A stretch of 64,000 nt of DNA, from contig NZ_FLKM01000009.1 in the NCBI RefSeq assembly GCF_900086585.1, positions 868,001-932,000 on the forward strand, in the 5' to 3' direction. Of this stretch, positions 1 to 8,758 are shown piece by piece; position 1 is the first letter of the stretch; the number at the start of each line of letters is the position of its first letter. This DNA is from Emergencia timonensis (GTDB taxonomy: Bacteria; Bacillota; Clostridia; Peptostreptococcales; Anaerovoracaceae). Below the pieces are notes generated by a model. The model was not told where the DNA came from and ran no database searches. It worked only from the letters and a program-made list of their open reading frames with translations. The position numbers and the translations under genes are program-made.

Positions 1-433
1 CGGCGTCACTGCTCTGGTGGCATTTTTCTTCGCTATCGTTGGTATGCAGTTCGGACACGGTGCTGCCACAATCTTCTGCTGCGCACTAGCAGGCGCATGC
101 TTAGGATTTTTAATCTTCAACAGATTTCCGGCAAAGCTGTTTATGGGAGACACCGGTTCTATGGCTCTAGGCGGAGCGCTGGCAGCGGCTGCCATCATGA
201 TGAAAGCGGAACTGCTGCTGCCCATCGCGGGGCTGATCTACGTTTTAGAAGCGTTGTCTGTGGTCATTCAGGTACTGTACTTTAAAGCTACTGGCGGCAA
301 ACGTTTCTTCCGTATGGCGCCGCTGCACCATCATTTTGAGGTTGGCGGCATGAAAGAGAAGAACGTCGTCGTCATGTTTTGGTCCATCGCCCTCATCTGT
401 TGTGTCCTAGCATATGTCGTTATGTCGATTTAA
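1..433 (+). CDS. mraY: Phospho-N-acetylmuramoyl-pentapeptide transferase, 3' part
   Basis: The reading frame is open from the window edge, so only the C-terminal ~143 residues are present. MraY transfers phospho-MurNAc-pentapeptide from UDP to undecaprenyl phosphate at the inner face of the membrane, giving lipid I. Visible family marks are the FMGDTGSMALGG segment (acidic residues of the catalytic region) and the late MAPLHHHFE histidine motif, with hydrophobic helices between them and a final helix near the C-terminus. It lies 29 bp before murD in the division/wall cluster, the usual neighbour. An internal GTG at 17 is not the true start, because the frame continues upstream of the window. 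Confidence 0.95.
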   Translation, partial: GVTALVAFFFAIVGMQFGHGAATIFCCALAGACLGFLIFNRFPAKLFMGDTGSMALGGALAAAAIMMKAELLLPIAGLIYVLEALSVVIQVLYFKATGGKRFFRMAPLHHHFEVGGMKEKNVVVMFWSIALICCVLAYVVMSI

Positions 434-462
434 CATTAAAAATAGAAATATAGGGTGGAGAT

Positions 463-1839
463 ATGAAAGCAAATATAAATAACATGAAAGATAAAAAAGT
501 CCTGATCGTCGGCATGGGTAAGTCGGGTATTGCTGCTGCACAGGCTATGATCAGACTGGAAGCGGAAGTATTTATACAGGATTCTAAGAAAGAAGACACG
601 ATTGATGCACAGTTGATTTCTTTTCTCAGGGGGAGAGGGGTGACCTGTTATTTCAATCAGATTCCACCGGATATGGCAGCCTTTGATCTGCTCATCGTCA
701 GCCCGGGTGTGAGCCCGGAATTACCTTTCATTACGGAAGCGAAAGAGAAGGGCGCAGAGATTATCGGAGAGCTGGAGATTGCCTATCGGATCGGCAGCGG
801 AAATTACATTGCCATCACGGGTACTAACGGGAAAACTACTACTACCACCTTGGTGGGTGAGATATTTAAAAATGCCAGAAGGAAGACTTATGTAGTTGGA
901 AACATCGGCGTGGCAGTCATATCCGCATCGATTGATGCTGGAGAAGACGATTGGCTGGTGACAGAGACCAGCAGTTTCCAGTTGGAGACCACGAAGTATT
1001 TTAAACCGGTGGTATCGGCCATTCTCAATCTGACGCCGGACCATCTCAACCGGCACCATACTATGAAGGCTTACGGTGACGCTAAGGCTAAGGTCTTCGC
1101 CAACCAAAGCGCTGACGGTTATCTGGTTATCAACTATGACGATAAGGGCTGCTACAAACTGGCGGCGGGCTGTAAAGCCAAGGTCGTGCCTTTCAGCAGA
1201 AAGAGTCAGCTTGACTTTGGCGCTTTTCTCAAAGACGATCGCATCGTCATCAAAGGGGAAACAGGAGAAGTGGCGGATATCTGCGGCAAAGAGGATCTGA
1301 AAATCATCGGCGCCCATAATCTGGAAAATGTTTTGGCGGCTGCAGCCATCGCCTATTTTGCCGGTATCGACGCAGAGACAATCGGCAGAACCATTGCCGG
1401 TTTTGGCGGCGTGGAACATAGAATCGAATTTGCTGGCGAAATAGAAGGCGTAAGATATTATAATGACTCAAAGGGGACCAATATCGACGCAGCTGTGACG
1501 GCGCTGAAGGCAATAGAACAGAATATTATTCTCATTGCTGGCGGAGATGCCAAAGGGCAGGATTTCGACGAGTTTGTAGAACATTTCAGGGGAAGCGTAA
1601 AGAAGATGATTCTTCTTGGCAGAGATGCTCATCTCATTCAGGAAGCGGCGGACAGAAAGGGATTTAAGGATTATGTCTTCTGCAAGGATATGGATGATTG
1701 TGTGCGCAAGGCATATGAGCTGGCTGAACCGGGGGACAACGTACTGCTTTCTCCTGCTTGTGCCAGCTGGGATATGTACGATAATTTTGAACAAAGGGGA
1801 GAACACTTTAAAAATTGTGTTAGCAGGTTAGAGGAATAA
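463..1839 (+). CDS. murD: UDP-N-acetylmuramoylalanine--D-glutamate ligase
   Basis: MurD adds D-glutamate to UDP-MurNAc-L-Ala in the cytoplasm using ATP. The 458-residue product has the usual Mur ligase order: an N-terminal Rossmann-like UDP-binding domain with GMGKSG near residue 17, the ATP P-loop GTNGKTTTT near 119-127, and a C-terminal domain with the NDSKGTN motif near residue 333. The ATG at 463 follows GGTGGAG at a short distance; another ATG at 484 would remove only seven residues. Its stop TAA shares its last base with the ATG of ftsW, which suggests translational coupling. Confidence 0.97.
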   Translation: MKANINNMKDKKVLIVGMGKSGIAAAQAMIRLEAEVFIQDSKKEDTIDAQLISFLRGRGVTCYFNQIPPDMAAFDLLIVSPGVSPELPFITEAKEKGAEIIGELEIAYRIGSGNYIAITGTNGKTTTTTLVGEIFKNARRKTYVVGNIGVAVISASIDAGEDDWLVTETSSFQLETTKYFKPVVSAILNLTPDHLNRHHTMKAYGDAKAKVFANQSADGYLVINYDDKGCYKLAAGCKAKVVPFSRKSQLDFGAFLKDDRIVIKGETGEVADICGKEDLKIIGAHNLENVLAAAAIAYFAGIDAETIGRTIAGFGGVEHRIEFAGEIEGVRYYNDSKGTNIDAAVTALKAIEQNIILIAGGDAKGQDFDEFVEHFRGSVKKMILLGRDAHLIQEAADRKGFKDYVFCKDMDDCVRKAYELAEPGDNVLLSPACASWDMYDNFEQRGEHFKNCVSRLEE

Positions 1840-2990
1840 TGAATTTGAAACTAAAAGGCAGACAAAACTTAAGAGCGAGCGACTTTGTCATCGTATTGCT
1901 GGTAACGGCGCTTGTCATATTTGGTGTAGTTATGGTATTTAGTGCCAGCTACTACTATTCTATTAACAGTACGGGATCGCCCTACGGGTATCTAAAAAAA
2001 CAGGGACTATTTGCGATTGCAGGATTTGTGCTGATGGCGGTCTGTACCCAGTTGGATTATCATCTGTACAGGCGATGGTCGATCATCATCCTCATCATCA
2101 GCTTTCTGCTTTTGGGGCTGCTGCTTTTCCCGGGGCTGCCTTTTGTAGAGACCATCAACAATGCCACTAGGTGGATCTTAATTGGGCCGATCACCATCAT
2201 GCCAGGAGAAATTGCCAAGATTGCGGTAATCATTTTTACGGCGGCCTTTTTAGCTAGTGAACCTAAGCTGATACTTTCCTTCACAAAGGGAATATTGCCA
2301 CTTCTGCTGCTCATGGGTGTCTTCGGCGGCTTGATTATCAAACAGCCGAATCTGTCCACAGCGATTACTGTCTGCGGCATTATCGCCGGCATTATGTTCT
2401 TAGCGGGTCTGCAGTGGAAATATGTTGTTGGCGCAGCCATTTTCGGCAGTGCAGGGGTCGGCGGACTGGTTCTCGTCGGCGATAAAATCGGTGCAGCTCA
2501 CTGGAAGGAAAGAATCACCAGTTTTATGGATCCTTTTGCAGATCCGCTGGGCGACGGTTTCCAGGTAGTGCAGTCTCTGCTTGCTCTGGGGACAGGCGGA
2601 CTCTTCGGCCTGGGTCTCGGAAAGAGTATCCAGAAGAATCTTTATCTGCCGGAGCCGCAGAACGATTTTATTCTGGCAATCATCGGTGAAGAGTTGGGTC
2701 TGGTCGGAATCCTGGTATTGTTTGTTGTATACGCGGTGCTGATCTGGAGATGTTTCCACATCTGCTTAAATGCGCCGGATCGGTTCGGCATGCTGCTCTC
2801 CGGAGGCATCACAATTATGATCGGATTGCAGCTTTTGATCAATGTAGCCGTTGTTACTTCTTCCATGCCGGCAACTGGAATTACCTTGCCATTTGTCAGC
2901 TACGGCGGAAACGCCTTGTGGCTCTTCATGGGATCGGCGGGAATCATGCTGAATATATCGAGACAAAGTATTACGGCGCAGACACAATAG
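1839..2990 (+). CDS. ftsW: SEDS-family lipid II polymerase / division protein FtsW
   Basis: A 383-residue polytopic membrane protein of the SEDS family (FtsW/RodA/SpoVE), which polymerises glycan strands from lipid II with a partner class B PBP. Many hydrophobic helices fill the sequence. Family motifs seen are PEPQNDFILAIIGEELG near residue 270 and LPFVSYGGNALW near 350. Its place between murD and murG points to FtsW (or the sporulation paralogue SpoVE) rather than RodA. It begins within the murD stop codon. A repeat-rich gap of 383 bp follows it, unusual inside this cluster. Confidence 0.94.
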   Translation: MNLKLKGRQNLRASDFVIVLLVTALVIFGVVMVFSASYYYSINSTGSPYGYLKKQGLFAIAGFVLMAVCTQLDYHLYRRWSIIILIISFLLLGLLLFPGLPFVETINNATRWILIGPITIMPGEIAKIAVIIFTAAFLASEPKLILSFTKGILPLLLLMGVFGGLIIKQPNLSTAITVCGIIAGIMFLAGLQWKYVVGAAIFGSAGVGGLVLVGDKIGAAHWKERITSFMDPFADPLGDGFQVVQSLLALGTGGLFGLGLGKSIQKNLYLPEPQNDFILAIIGEELGLVGILVLFVVYAVLIWRCFHICLNAPDRFGMLLSGGITIMIGLQLLINVAVVTSSMPATGITLPFVSYGGNALWLFMGSAGIMLNISRQSITAQTQ

Positions 2991-3373
2991 AGATTAGGGC
3001 TAGCCGCTTGCAATCGCTTGCGGACTGGCCGTCAAGTGCCACGGAGCGTAGCTCCTGCACTTTTGACCAGGGATCTGCCATCGATTTCGCTTCGCTAAAT
3101 CGGGTTAGGTCTCCCAAAGCATAAGGAGTTCCCAGCAATTTACTGGGAGACCTAACCACATTTGCATAGCAAATGTATGGTAGGTCCCCTGTCAGGATTG
3201 CAGTGCTTTAGCACGTGGCAATCTACGGCACGTAAATTGGGGCAAGAACCATGATACGACTTAATTCACCAATCAAATGTCGCCTGACGGCTCATTTTCT
3301 TGGGAATTAAAAGCATAAGGAGTTCCCAGCAATTTACTTCGTAAATTGGGGCAACTCCATTAGGAGGAAATTT
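2991..3373 (+). repeat. Intergenic repeat region between ftsW and murG with a split hairpin element
   Basis: No gene is seen here. A 29-base sequence at 3116-3144 recurs exactly at 3310-3338. The second copy is intact and folds into a hairpin (outer arms GGAGTT 3319-3324 and AACTCC 3353-3358; inner arms CAATTTAC 3330-3337 and GTAAATTG 3341-3348) ending just before the murG ribosome site. The first copy seems interrupted: its left half ends at 3144 and a right half (GTAAATTGGGGCAAGAACC) reappears near 3233-3251. Upstream are several short palindromes, at 3003-3023, 3039-3060 and 3081-3102. Confidence 0.7.
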
Positions 3374-4474
3374 ATGAGAGTGATTGTAACAGGCGGAGGC
3401 TCTGGCGGTCATATTTATCCGGCCATTGCCATCGCTGATAAAATAAAAGAGAAAGAGCCGCAATCGGAAATTTTGTATATCGGCAATGATATCGGTCTGG
3501 AAAAGACAATCGTACCGCAGACAGGATACCCTATGAAGCTGGTGTCGGCGAAATGGCTGGACCGCAGGAATATCTTCAAGATCTTCGATACTGGGTTTAC
3601 CACCATGAAAGGCGTCTGGCAGGCTCTGCGGATTATGAAGAAATTCAAACCTGACGTGGTCATTGGAACAGGCGGTTTCGTGTGCGTTCCAGTCATGTTC
3701 GCAGGCCACAGATACGGCGCCAGGTGTTATCTGCATGAGCAGAACGCTTTTCCCGGCGTTGCAAACAAATCGCTGGAGAAATTTGCGACCAAGGTATTCC
3801 TGGGTTTTCCTGAGGCCAGTCAATATTTCAGAGAACCGCAGAAACACGTCAATGTGGGCAATCCGGTCAGAAAGCGATTCTACGATGTGGAGACCTCTGA
3901 AGCGCGGGCGAACCTCAATATAGATAAAGATGATTTTGTAGTCTTTTCTTTCGGCGGCAGCCAGGGGGCGGAGATGATCAACAATGTGGCCTTCGACCTG
4001 ATGGATGCCATCAACGGACATAAAGGGGTTACTTTTATCTTTGGCACTGGCAGCCAGTACTACGAGACCATATTGGACAAGGCAAAACAGCGAAATATCC
4101 AAATTCAGCCCAACATCAGGATAAAATCGTACATAAACGATATGCAGAATTACCTGGGCGCTGCAGACCTGATTATCAGCCGAGCGGGGGCGCTGTCCGT
4201 AGCAGAGACGACGGTCTGCGGAAAAGCGGCTATCTTGATTCCATCACCAAATGTAACTGGCAACCACCAATATTTTAATGCAAAATCAGTAGCTGATAAA
4301 GGCGGCGCAATCCTCATAGAAGAAAAGAATCTGACCTCTGAGATGCTGATAGAGGAGGTTATGAGATTAAAAAACAACACGGACGTTTTGAGAAAGATGT
4401 GCAGAGCTAGCCGTGAAAGTGCGCCGATAGATGCTACAGAACTGATATATTCGGAGATAAAAAAGGATGAGTGA
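3374..4474 (+). CDS. murG: UDP-GlcNAc:lipid I N-acetylglucosaminyltransferase
   Basis: MurG adds GlcNAc to lipid I on the cytoplasmic face of the membrane to make lipid II. The product (366 residues, normal length) opens with the glycine-rich GGGSGGHIYP loop at residues 7-16. The GT-B C-terminal domain holds SFGGSQGA near 194 and ISRAGALSVAET near 268, which bind UDP-GlcNAc. The ATG at 3374 follows TAGGAGGAAATTT, a strong ribosome site. The gene overlaps ftsQ by 8 bp. The hairpin repeat just upstream may affect its transcript. Confidence 0.97.
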   Translation: MRVIVTGGGSGGHIYPAIAIADKIKEKEPQSEILYIGNDIGLEKTIVPQTGYPMKLVSAKWLDRRNIFKIFDTGFTTMKGVWQALRIMKKFKPDVVIGTGGFVCVPVMFAGHRYGARCYLHEQNAFPGVANKSLEKFATKVFLGFPEASQYFREPQKHVNVGNPVRKRFYDVETSEARANLNIDKDDFVVFSFGGSQGAEMINNVAFDLMDAINGHKGVTFIFGTGSQYYETILDKAKQRNIQIQPNIRIKSYINDMQNYLGAADLIISRAGALSVAETTVCGKAAILIPSPNVTGNHQYFNAKSVADKGGAILIEEKNLTSEMLIEEVMRLKNNTDVLRKMCRASRESAPIDATELIYSEIKKDE

Positions 4475-5240
4475 ATACACAGACGACATAGAATTTAAGG
4501 AAATAGAGCGACAGAAAAAAATCAGGAAGAAGAAAAACTATCTGGTAAGAATCCTGGTCGTTTTTGTCTTCCTGGCTGCTGTAGCCCTTTTCTTGTCATC
4601 TAGTTTTTTCGACATTCAGAACATAGAGGTAGAGGGTAACAAGTATTACACAGATGGTGAAGTGATCAACCTGGCAGATGCCACCTTAGGCGTCAACTTG
4701 TTCTGGGGAGCAGGTGATTCGCAGATCAAAGCGAATTTGGGTAAGAACCCATACTTTTCTGACGTCAAAGTGAAACGAAAACTGCCGTCGACACTGATTA
4801 TCGAGCTGAAGGAACGTGCACAAATTGCAGCTATCGTATATGGGGACAAGTATGTTGTGATTGACAAGGAGGGCACCGTACTTCGCAAAAGCGAAGTCGA
4901 CCCAAAGGTGACCTTGCTTACGGGCCTTACGATCAGTAAACTCAATGTGGGGGAAACAGTTGGGGCGGAAGAGACGTCTACGCTGGAGACCACTTTGAAG
5001 ATGCTGTCGTCTATGAAAGAAGGGGATATATATTTTAAAAAAATCGACGTATCCAGAGTTGTGATTAAAGCCTACATCTACGATACTTTAATCGTCAAAG
5101 GTACGCCAAAGCAGATGATGAAAGCCATTGACAGCGGCAAACTGCAGATTGTTGTCAATGATTTATTTAAGAAGGATATCACTAGAGGAACGATAAACCT
5201 CGGAGATCATAAGTATTTGTCGTTTTCACCAGGAATTTGA
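4467..5240 (+). CDS. ftsQ: Cell division protein FtsQ/DivIB
   Basis: A 257-residue bitopic division protein. A charged, Lys/Arg-rich cytoplasmic tail (about 1-25) leads into one membrane helix (about 26-48), then an extracytoplasmic POTRA domain (about 50-120, starting DIQNIEVEGNKYYTDGEV) and a FtsQ/DivIB beta domain. It links the FtsL/DivIC and PBP parts of the divisome. The start overlaps the end of murG by 8 bp, and the tail is short compared with Bacillus DivIB. Its position before ftsZ is the standard order, although ftsA is not found between them. Confidence 0.9.
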   Translation: MSEYTDDIEFKEIERQKKIRKKKNYLVRILVVFVFLAAVALFLSSSFFDIQNIEVEGNKYYTDGEVINLADATLGVNLFWGAGDSQIKANLGKNPYFSDVKVKRKLPSTLIIELKERAQIAAIVYGDKYVVIDKEGTVLRKSEVDPKVTLLTGLTISKLNVGETVGAEETSTLETTLKMLSSMKEGDIYFKKIDVSRVVIKAYIYDTLIVKGTPKQMMKAIDSGKLQIVVNDLFKKDITRGTINLGDHKYLSFSPGI

Positions 5241-5266
5241 TTAAAAAAATGATGCAAAGGGATAAT
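5237..5266 (+). promoter_or_regulatory. Possible sigma-A promoter for ftsZ
   Basis: TTGATT (5237-5242) is followed after 18 bp by GATAAT (5261-5266), about 50 bp before the ftsZ start. Both boxes are imperfect, so this is tentative; ftsZ is often given an extra promoter in addition to read-through. Confidence 0.35.
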
Positions 5267-5315
5267 TTTTGTGATAGAATAGATTATATTATGGGATGCA
5301 AGGAGGCTATTTATA

Positions 5316-6440
5316 ATGCTGCAATTTGAGACAGGCCAAGATAACTCAGCAGTCATCAAAGTCATCGGCGTTGGAGGCGGCGGCTGTAACGCAGTCAACA
5401 GAATGATGGAGGCTGATTTAAAGGGAGTGCAGTTTATCGCGGTCAACACGGATAAACAAGCTCTGAATAGATGTAAGGCAGAGACGAAAGTCCAGATTGG
5501 TGAGAAACTGACGAGAGGACTAGGTGCAGGCGGCAATCCAGAAGTTGGACAAAGATCCGCAGAAGAAACTCTTGAGGAAATAACAGATTTATTAGAAGGA
5601 TCAGATATGGTCTTTATTACCGCAGGTATGGGAGGCGGTACGGGCACAGGTGCTGCGCCGATCATCGCGAAGGCTTCCAAAGATCTTGGAATCCTTACGG
5701 TAGGTGTAGTGACCAAGCCGTTTTCGTTTGAGGGTAAGAAGAGAAAAGATCAGGCGGAGCTTGGTCTCAGCTTTTTAAAAAAATATGTAGATTCACTGGT
5801 AGTAGTACCAAACGACAAATTACTGCAGAATTGTGAAAAGAATACATCTATGTTGGATGCCTTTACCATGGCTGACGATGTACTGCGGCAGGGTGTCCAG
5901 GGTATTTCTGATTTGATTTCCGATTTTGCATTGATCAACGTGGACTTCGCCGATGTCAAGTCAGTCATGACAGACCGAGGCATCGCACATATGGGTACAG
6001 GCCATGGAAGTGGAGAGAACAGAGCGAAAGATGCAGTCAAATCTGCCATCGAAAGTCCTCTTCTCGAGACGACCATCGGAGGTGCGAAGGCAATTCTGCT
6101 TTACGTATCCGGCGGCTATGACCTGGGTATGTTAGAAGTGAACGAAATTGCAAGTTTGGTTGAAGAACAGGCGGATAGAGAAGCCATCCTGATTTTCGGT
6201 GCGGCTGTCAGCGAAAATATGAATGATGAAGTAGCAATAACCGTAATAGCAACAGGCTTTGAAGCAGGTTTAACACCTGAGAACAGTTATGGCAATTTCG
6301 ACAAGAAATCCCAAGAGGTTGTGACAGAAGAGGGATTAAGAGGCAGAAGTGTAACTCTTGGAGAAATCTTTGACGAAACCAAGGACGAAAAGGATTCGGA
6401 TTCCAGGTTTGGTATCCCTTCATTTTTGAATAACAAATAA
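5316..6440 (+). CDS. ftsZ: Cell division GTPase FtsZ
   Basis: FtsZ is the tubulin-like GTPase that forms the Z ring. The product has 374 residues. The tubulin signature [12 protein letters not shown] lies at about 105-116, an N-terminal [13 protein letters not shown] nucleotide loop at about 17-30, and the T7 loop [11 protein letters not shown] near 208. The C-terminal linker is rich in charged residues and ends in [10 protein letters not shown], the short tail that binds FtsA, SepF or ZapA-type partners. AAGGAGG precedes the ATG. A hairpin terminator follows directly, so the division cluster ends here. Confidence 0.98.
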   Translation: MLQFETGQDNSAVIKVIGVGGGGCNAVNRMMEADLKGVQFIAVNTDKQALNRCKAETKVQIGEKLTRGLGAGGNPEVGQRSAEETLEEITDLLEGSDMVFITAGMGGGTGTGAAPIIAKASKDLGILTVGVVTKPFSFEGKKRKDQAELGLSFLKKYVDSLVVVPNDKLLQNCEKNTSMLDAFTMADDVLRQGVQGISDLISDFALINVDFADVKSVMTDRGIAHMGTGHGSGENRAKDAVKSAIESPLLETTIGGAKAILLYVSGGYDLGMLEVNEIASLVEEQADREAILIFGAAVSENMNDEVAITVIATGFEAGLTPENSYGNFDKKSQEVVTEEGLRGRSVTLGEIFDETKDEKDSDSRFGIPSFLNNK

Positions 6441-6455
6441 AGTTTAGCTTAGTTG

Positions 6456-6485
6456 AAAAGCCGGTAGAATTGCGACCGGCTTTTT
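6456..6485 (+). terminator. Rho-independent terminator after ftsZ
   Basis: Arms AAAGCCGGT (6457-6465) and ACCGGCTTT (6475-6483) form a GC-rich stem followed by T residues, 16 bp after the ftsZ stop. Confidence 0.9.
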
Positions 6486-6700
6486 CGTGATTTCAGCGCT
6501 GTGCGCTGTAATCACGAAAAAGAGAGGTGTGCAGAGGGGAGTATCCCCTCGCCGCCCTCAGGAGGGTGCTCAGCCTGCGTAGCAGGCGCCGAAGGGAACC
6601 TAGGGTTCCCTAGCGGCCTTGCGAAGCAAGAGTTTTCGTGGTTTCAGCAGTGCGCAGACATACGAAAAAGAGAGATGTGCGAGAGAGGAATCCCCTTCCT
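6481..6700 (+). repeat. Direct repeat pair with strings of short palindromes
   Basis: A stretch starting TTTTTCGTGATTTCAGC at 6481 recurs in diverged form from 6632 to about 6697; both copies run on through ACGAAAAAGAGAGRTGTGC to a GGAATCCCC/AGTATCCCC end. The first copy is itself a near-perfect hairpin (TTTTTCGTGATT at 6481 with AATCACGAAAAA ending 6522). Between the copies lies a series of small palindromes: GGGGAGTATCCCC, CCCTCAGGAGGG, GCCTGCGTAGCAGGC, GGGAACCTAGGGTTCCC and CTTGCGAAGCAAG. No convincing gene is present. Confidence 0.65.
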
Positions 6701-6717
6701 TTGCAATTCTTACGCAT

Positions 6718-6851
6718 CGGGCAGATTATCATATTTAAGTATCAATAAATGTAAAGTATTGGAAGTCATCGATGTGCCGACAGGAGAATATTTTATTCTG
6801 GCGGAAAGAAATGCCGTTTGGACGAAAAAAGAACTGCTATTTTATACTTGA
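6718..6851 (+). pseudogene. Possible gene remnant or unrecognised short ORF tail
   Basis: An open frame ending at 6851 reads through the repeats above, but its last ~44 residues (from SGRLSYLSINKCK to KKELLFYT) look more like ordinary protein, with the segment VLEVIDVPTGEYFILAERN. No start codon with a ribosome site is visible at the head of this part. It may be the 3' remnant of a gene disrupted by repeats, or chance coding potential. I do not recognise the family. Confidence 0.25.
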
Positions 6852-6923
6852 ATGCGGCATAAGGGCTGAATTTAGTTGAGATTATCTGCTGTTACATTAC
6901 AATATAAAGATTTGGAAGTTTTT

Positions 6924-7751
6924 ATGATAAAAGAAATCAACTCAAAGGACAACCGAATATTGAAAGAATGCCAAAGGCTCACTCAGAAGAAGTATAGAGA
7001 CAAAGAAAGCCGCTACTTGATCGAAGGACATAATCTAATCGAGGAGGCCATAAATGATAGGGTCCCAATCGACTATTTGATTTTCGATGAGGAAAAGGCT
7101 TTAAATACTAATTTTGATGGCGACAGCTATATCGTGAAGCACAGTCTCTTTGAACGCATTGCGCAGACAGAGACCAGCCAGGGTGTGATAGCCGTAGTCC
7201 GAAAAAGGGAATATGGATTTGAAGAACTGACTGCAAGATGTCAGGGGGGCAGCAACATCGTTGTCCTGGACAGACTGCAGGACCCGGGCAACATCGGCAC
7301 CATCATCAGGACGGCTGAGGGTGCAGGATATGCAGCTGTTTTCGCTCTCAAAGGCACCGCGGACATTTTTTCACCGAAGACCATCCGGGCAGCGGCCGGA
7401 TCAGTCTTTAGGATCCCTATTATTCATGTCGAGGATAATAGGGAATTAAAAGCGCTTGCGGGCGACCTACATAAAAAGCTGGTCGTTACAAGCCTTGAAG
7501 CCGACAACAATTATTTTGACGCAGACCTCTGCAAAGATATCGCTTTAGTCATCGGCAACGAGGGCAACGGTGTATCAGAGGAATTATTAGAAATGGCAGA
7601 CGTCAAAATCAGGATTCCCATGGCGGGCCGCCTGGAATCCCTCAACGCTTCCGTAGCTGCAGGCATTTTGATGTATGAGGCGCAGAGGTGCAAAAAGAAG
7701 ATCAATAAACAACATTTAAGTGAGGTTACAATAAAATGCAAGAGAAATTAA
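6924..7751 (+). CDS. TrmH/SpoU-family RNA 2'-O-methyltransferase
   Basis: A 275-residue SPOUT methyltransferase that moves a methyl group from SAM to a ribose 2'-OH in rRNA or tRNA. An N-terminal substrate-binding part (LIEGHNLIEEAINDRVPIDYLIFDE) is followed by the SpoU domain with motif 1 VVLDRLQDPGNIGTIIRTAEG, motif 2 VIGNEGNGVSEE and motif 3 IPMAGRLESLNASVAAGI. The ATG at 6924 is preferred because family homology starts there and GGAAG precedes it; an upstream ATG in frame at 6876 adds residues unlike the family. The 3' end overlaps pheS by 16 bp, the common Firmicute arrangement. Confidence 0.9.
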   Translation: MIKEINSKDNRILKECQRLTQKKYRDKESRYLIEGHNLIEEAINDRVPIDYLIFDEEKALNTNFDGDSYIVKHSLFERIAQTETSQGVIAVVRKREYGFEELTARCQGGSNIVVLDRLQDPGNIGTIIRTAEGAGYAAVFALKGTADIFSPKTIRAAAGSVFRIPIIHVEDNRELKALAGDLHKKLVVTSLEADNNYFDADLCKDIALVIGNEGNGVSEELLEMADVKIRIPMAGRLESLNASVAAGILMYEAQRCKKKINKQHLSEVTIKCKRN

Positions 7752-8758
7752 GCAAGATGCTGGAAGAAGCTAGAGAACAGTTAAACAAAGCGGCTTCACT
7801 AGCTGACACAGAAGAAATCAGAGTCAAAGTCCTCGGTAAGAAGGGACAGCTGACAGAAATCCTTCGTTCCATGGGAAAACTGCCGCCGGAAGAGAAAAAG
7901 GCGCTGGGAATGGCAGCAAACAAAGTAAAGGCTGAGTTTGAACAGCTGCTCACCGAAAAGGCTGCTGAGGTGAAAATCAAGGCGAAGGAAGCGAAATTCA
8001 AGGCAGAGAAAATCGACGTTACTGAGCCGGGAAAAGAAATTACCTACGGCGTAAAGCACCCGATTACGCAGATTATCGATGAGGTTGTGGAGATTTTTAA
8101 GTCCATGGGTTATGCAGTTTATGAAGGACCAGATGTGGACACGGTCTACAACACTTTTGACGCATTGAACTCTCCGGAGAATCACCCAGCCAGGGATATG
8201 ACAGATACCTTTTACATCAACGAGGACATGGTACTGAGACCGCATACTTCTTCTGGAGAAATCAGAGCAGAGCTGGAACTGCCGCTGCCATATAAGGTGT
8301 TGATTCCGGGCAGATGCTACAGAGTCGATACGCCCGATGCGACTCATTCTCCGACTTTCCACCAGATTGAGATGATGGTCATCGGTGAAGACATCACCAT
8401 GGGAGACCTGAAGGGTTCCTTAGATCACATGGCGAAGAGACTTTTTGGACCAGAAACGAGAACTAAGTTCCGCCCGAGTCACTTCCCGTTCACAGAACCG
8501 AGTGCTGAGATGGACGTTTCCTGCTTCAAATGCGGCGGCAAAGGCTGTCCGGTCTGCAAAGGAAGCGGCTGGATTGAAATCCTGGGCTGCGGCATGACCC
8601 ATCCCCACGTACATCAGGTGGGCAATATCGATACAGAAAAATATACTGGCTTTGCAGTAGGTATGGGCGTAGAGAGAATCGCCATGCTGAAGTACGGCAT
8701 CGACGATATTCGTTTTCTCTATGAAAACGATATGAGATTCATCGAACAGTTCAAATAA
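7736..8758 (+). CDS. pheS: Phenylalanine--tRNA ligase alpha subunit
   Basis: Catalytic alpha subunit of the alpha2-beta2 PheRS, 340 residues. An N-terminal coiled coil (about 1-85) binds tRNA. The class II core follows: motif 1 region HPITQIIDEVVEIFKSMGY, motif 2 RVDTPDATHSPTFHQIE, and motif 3 GMGVERIAMLKYGIDDIR. A Cys-rich insert, CFKCGGKGCPVCKGSGW, lies before the last strands and occurs in many PheS proteins. GTGAGG lies a few bases before the ATG. The start lies inside the upstream methyltransferase gene. Confidence 0.98.
   Translation: MQEKLSKMLEEAREQLNKAASLADTEEIRVKVLGKKGQLTEILRSMGKLPPEEKKALGMAANKVKAEFEQLLTEKAAEVKIKAKEAKFKAEKIDVTEPGKEITYGVKHPITQIIDEVVEIFKSMGYAVYEGPDVDTVYNTFDALNSPENHPARDMTDTFYINEDMVLRPHTSSGEIRAELELPLPYKVLIPGRCYRVDTPDATHSPTFHQIEMMVIGEDITMGDLKGSLDHMAKRLFGPETRTKFRPSHFPFTEPSAEMDVSCFKCGGKGCPVCKGSGWIEILGCGMTHPHVHQVGNIDTEKYTGFAVGMGVERIAMLKYGIDDIRFLYENDMRFIEQFK

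Noticed and set aside
721..1419. 232-codon open frame antisense to murD
   Set aside because: Shadow of a strongly supported gene.
2991..3373. Riboswitch before murG
   Set aside because: The stems are explained by repeat copies, and no known riboswitch core was recognised.
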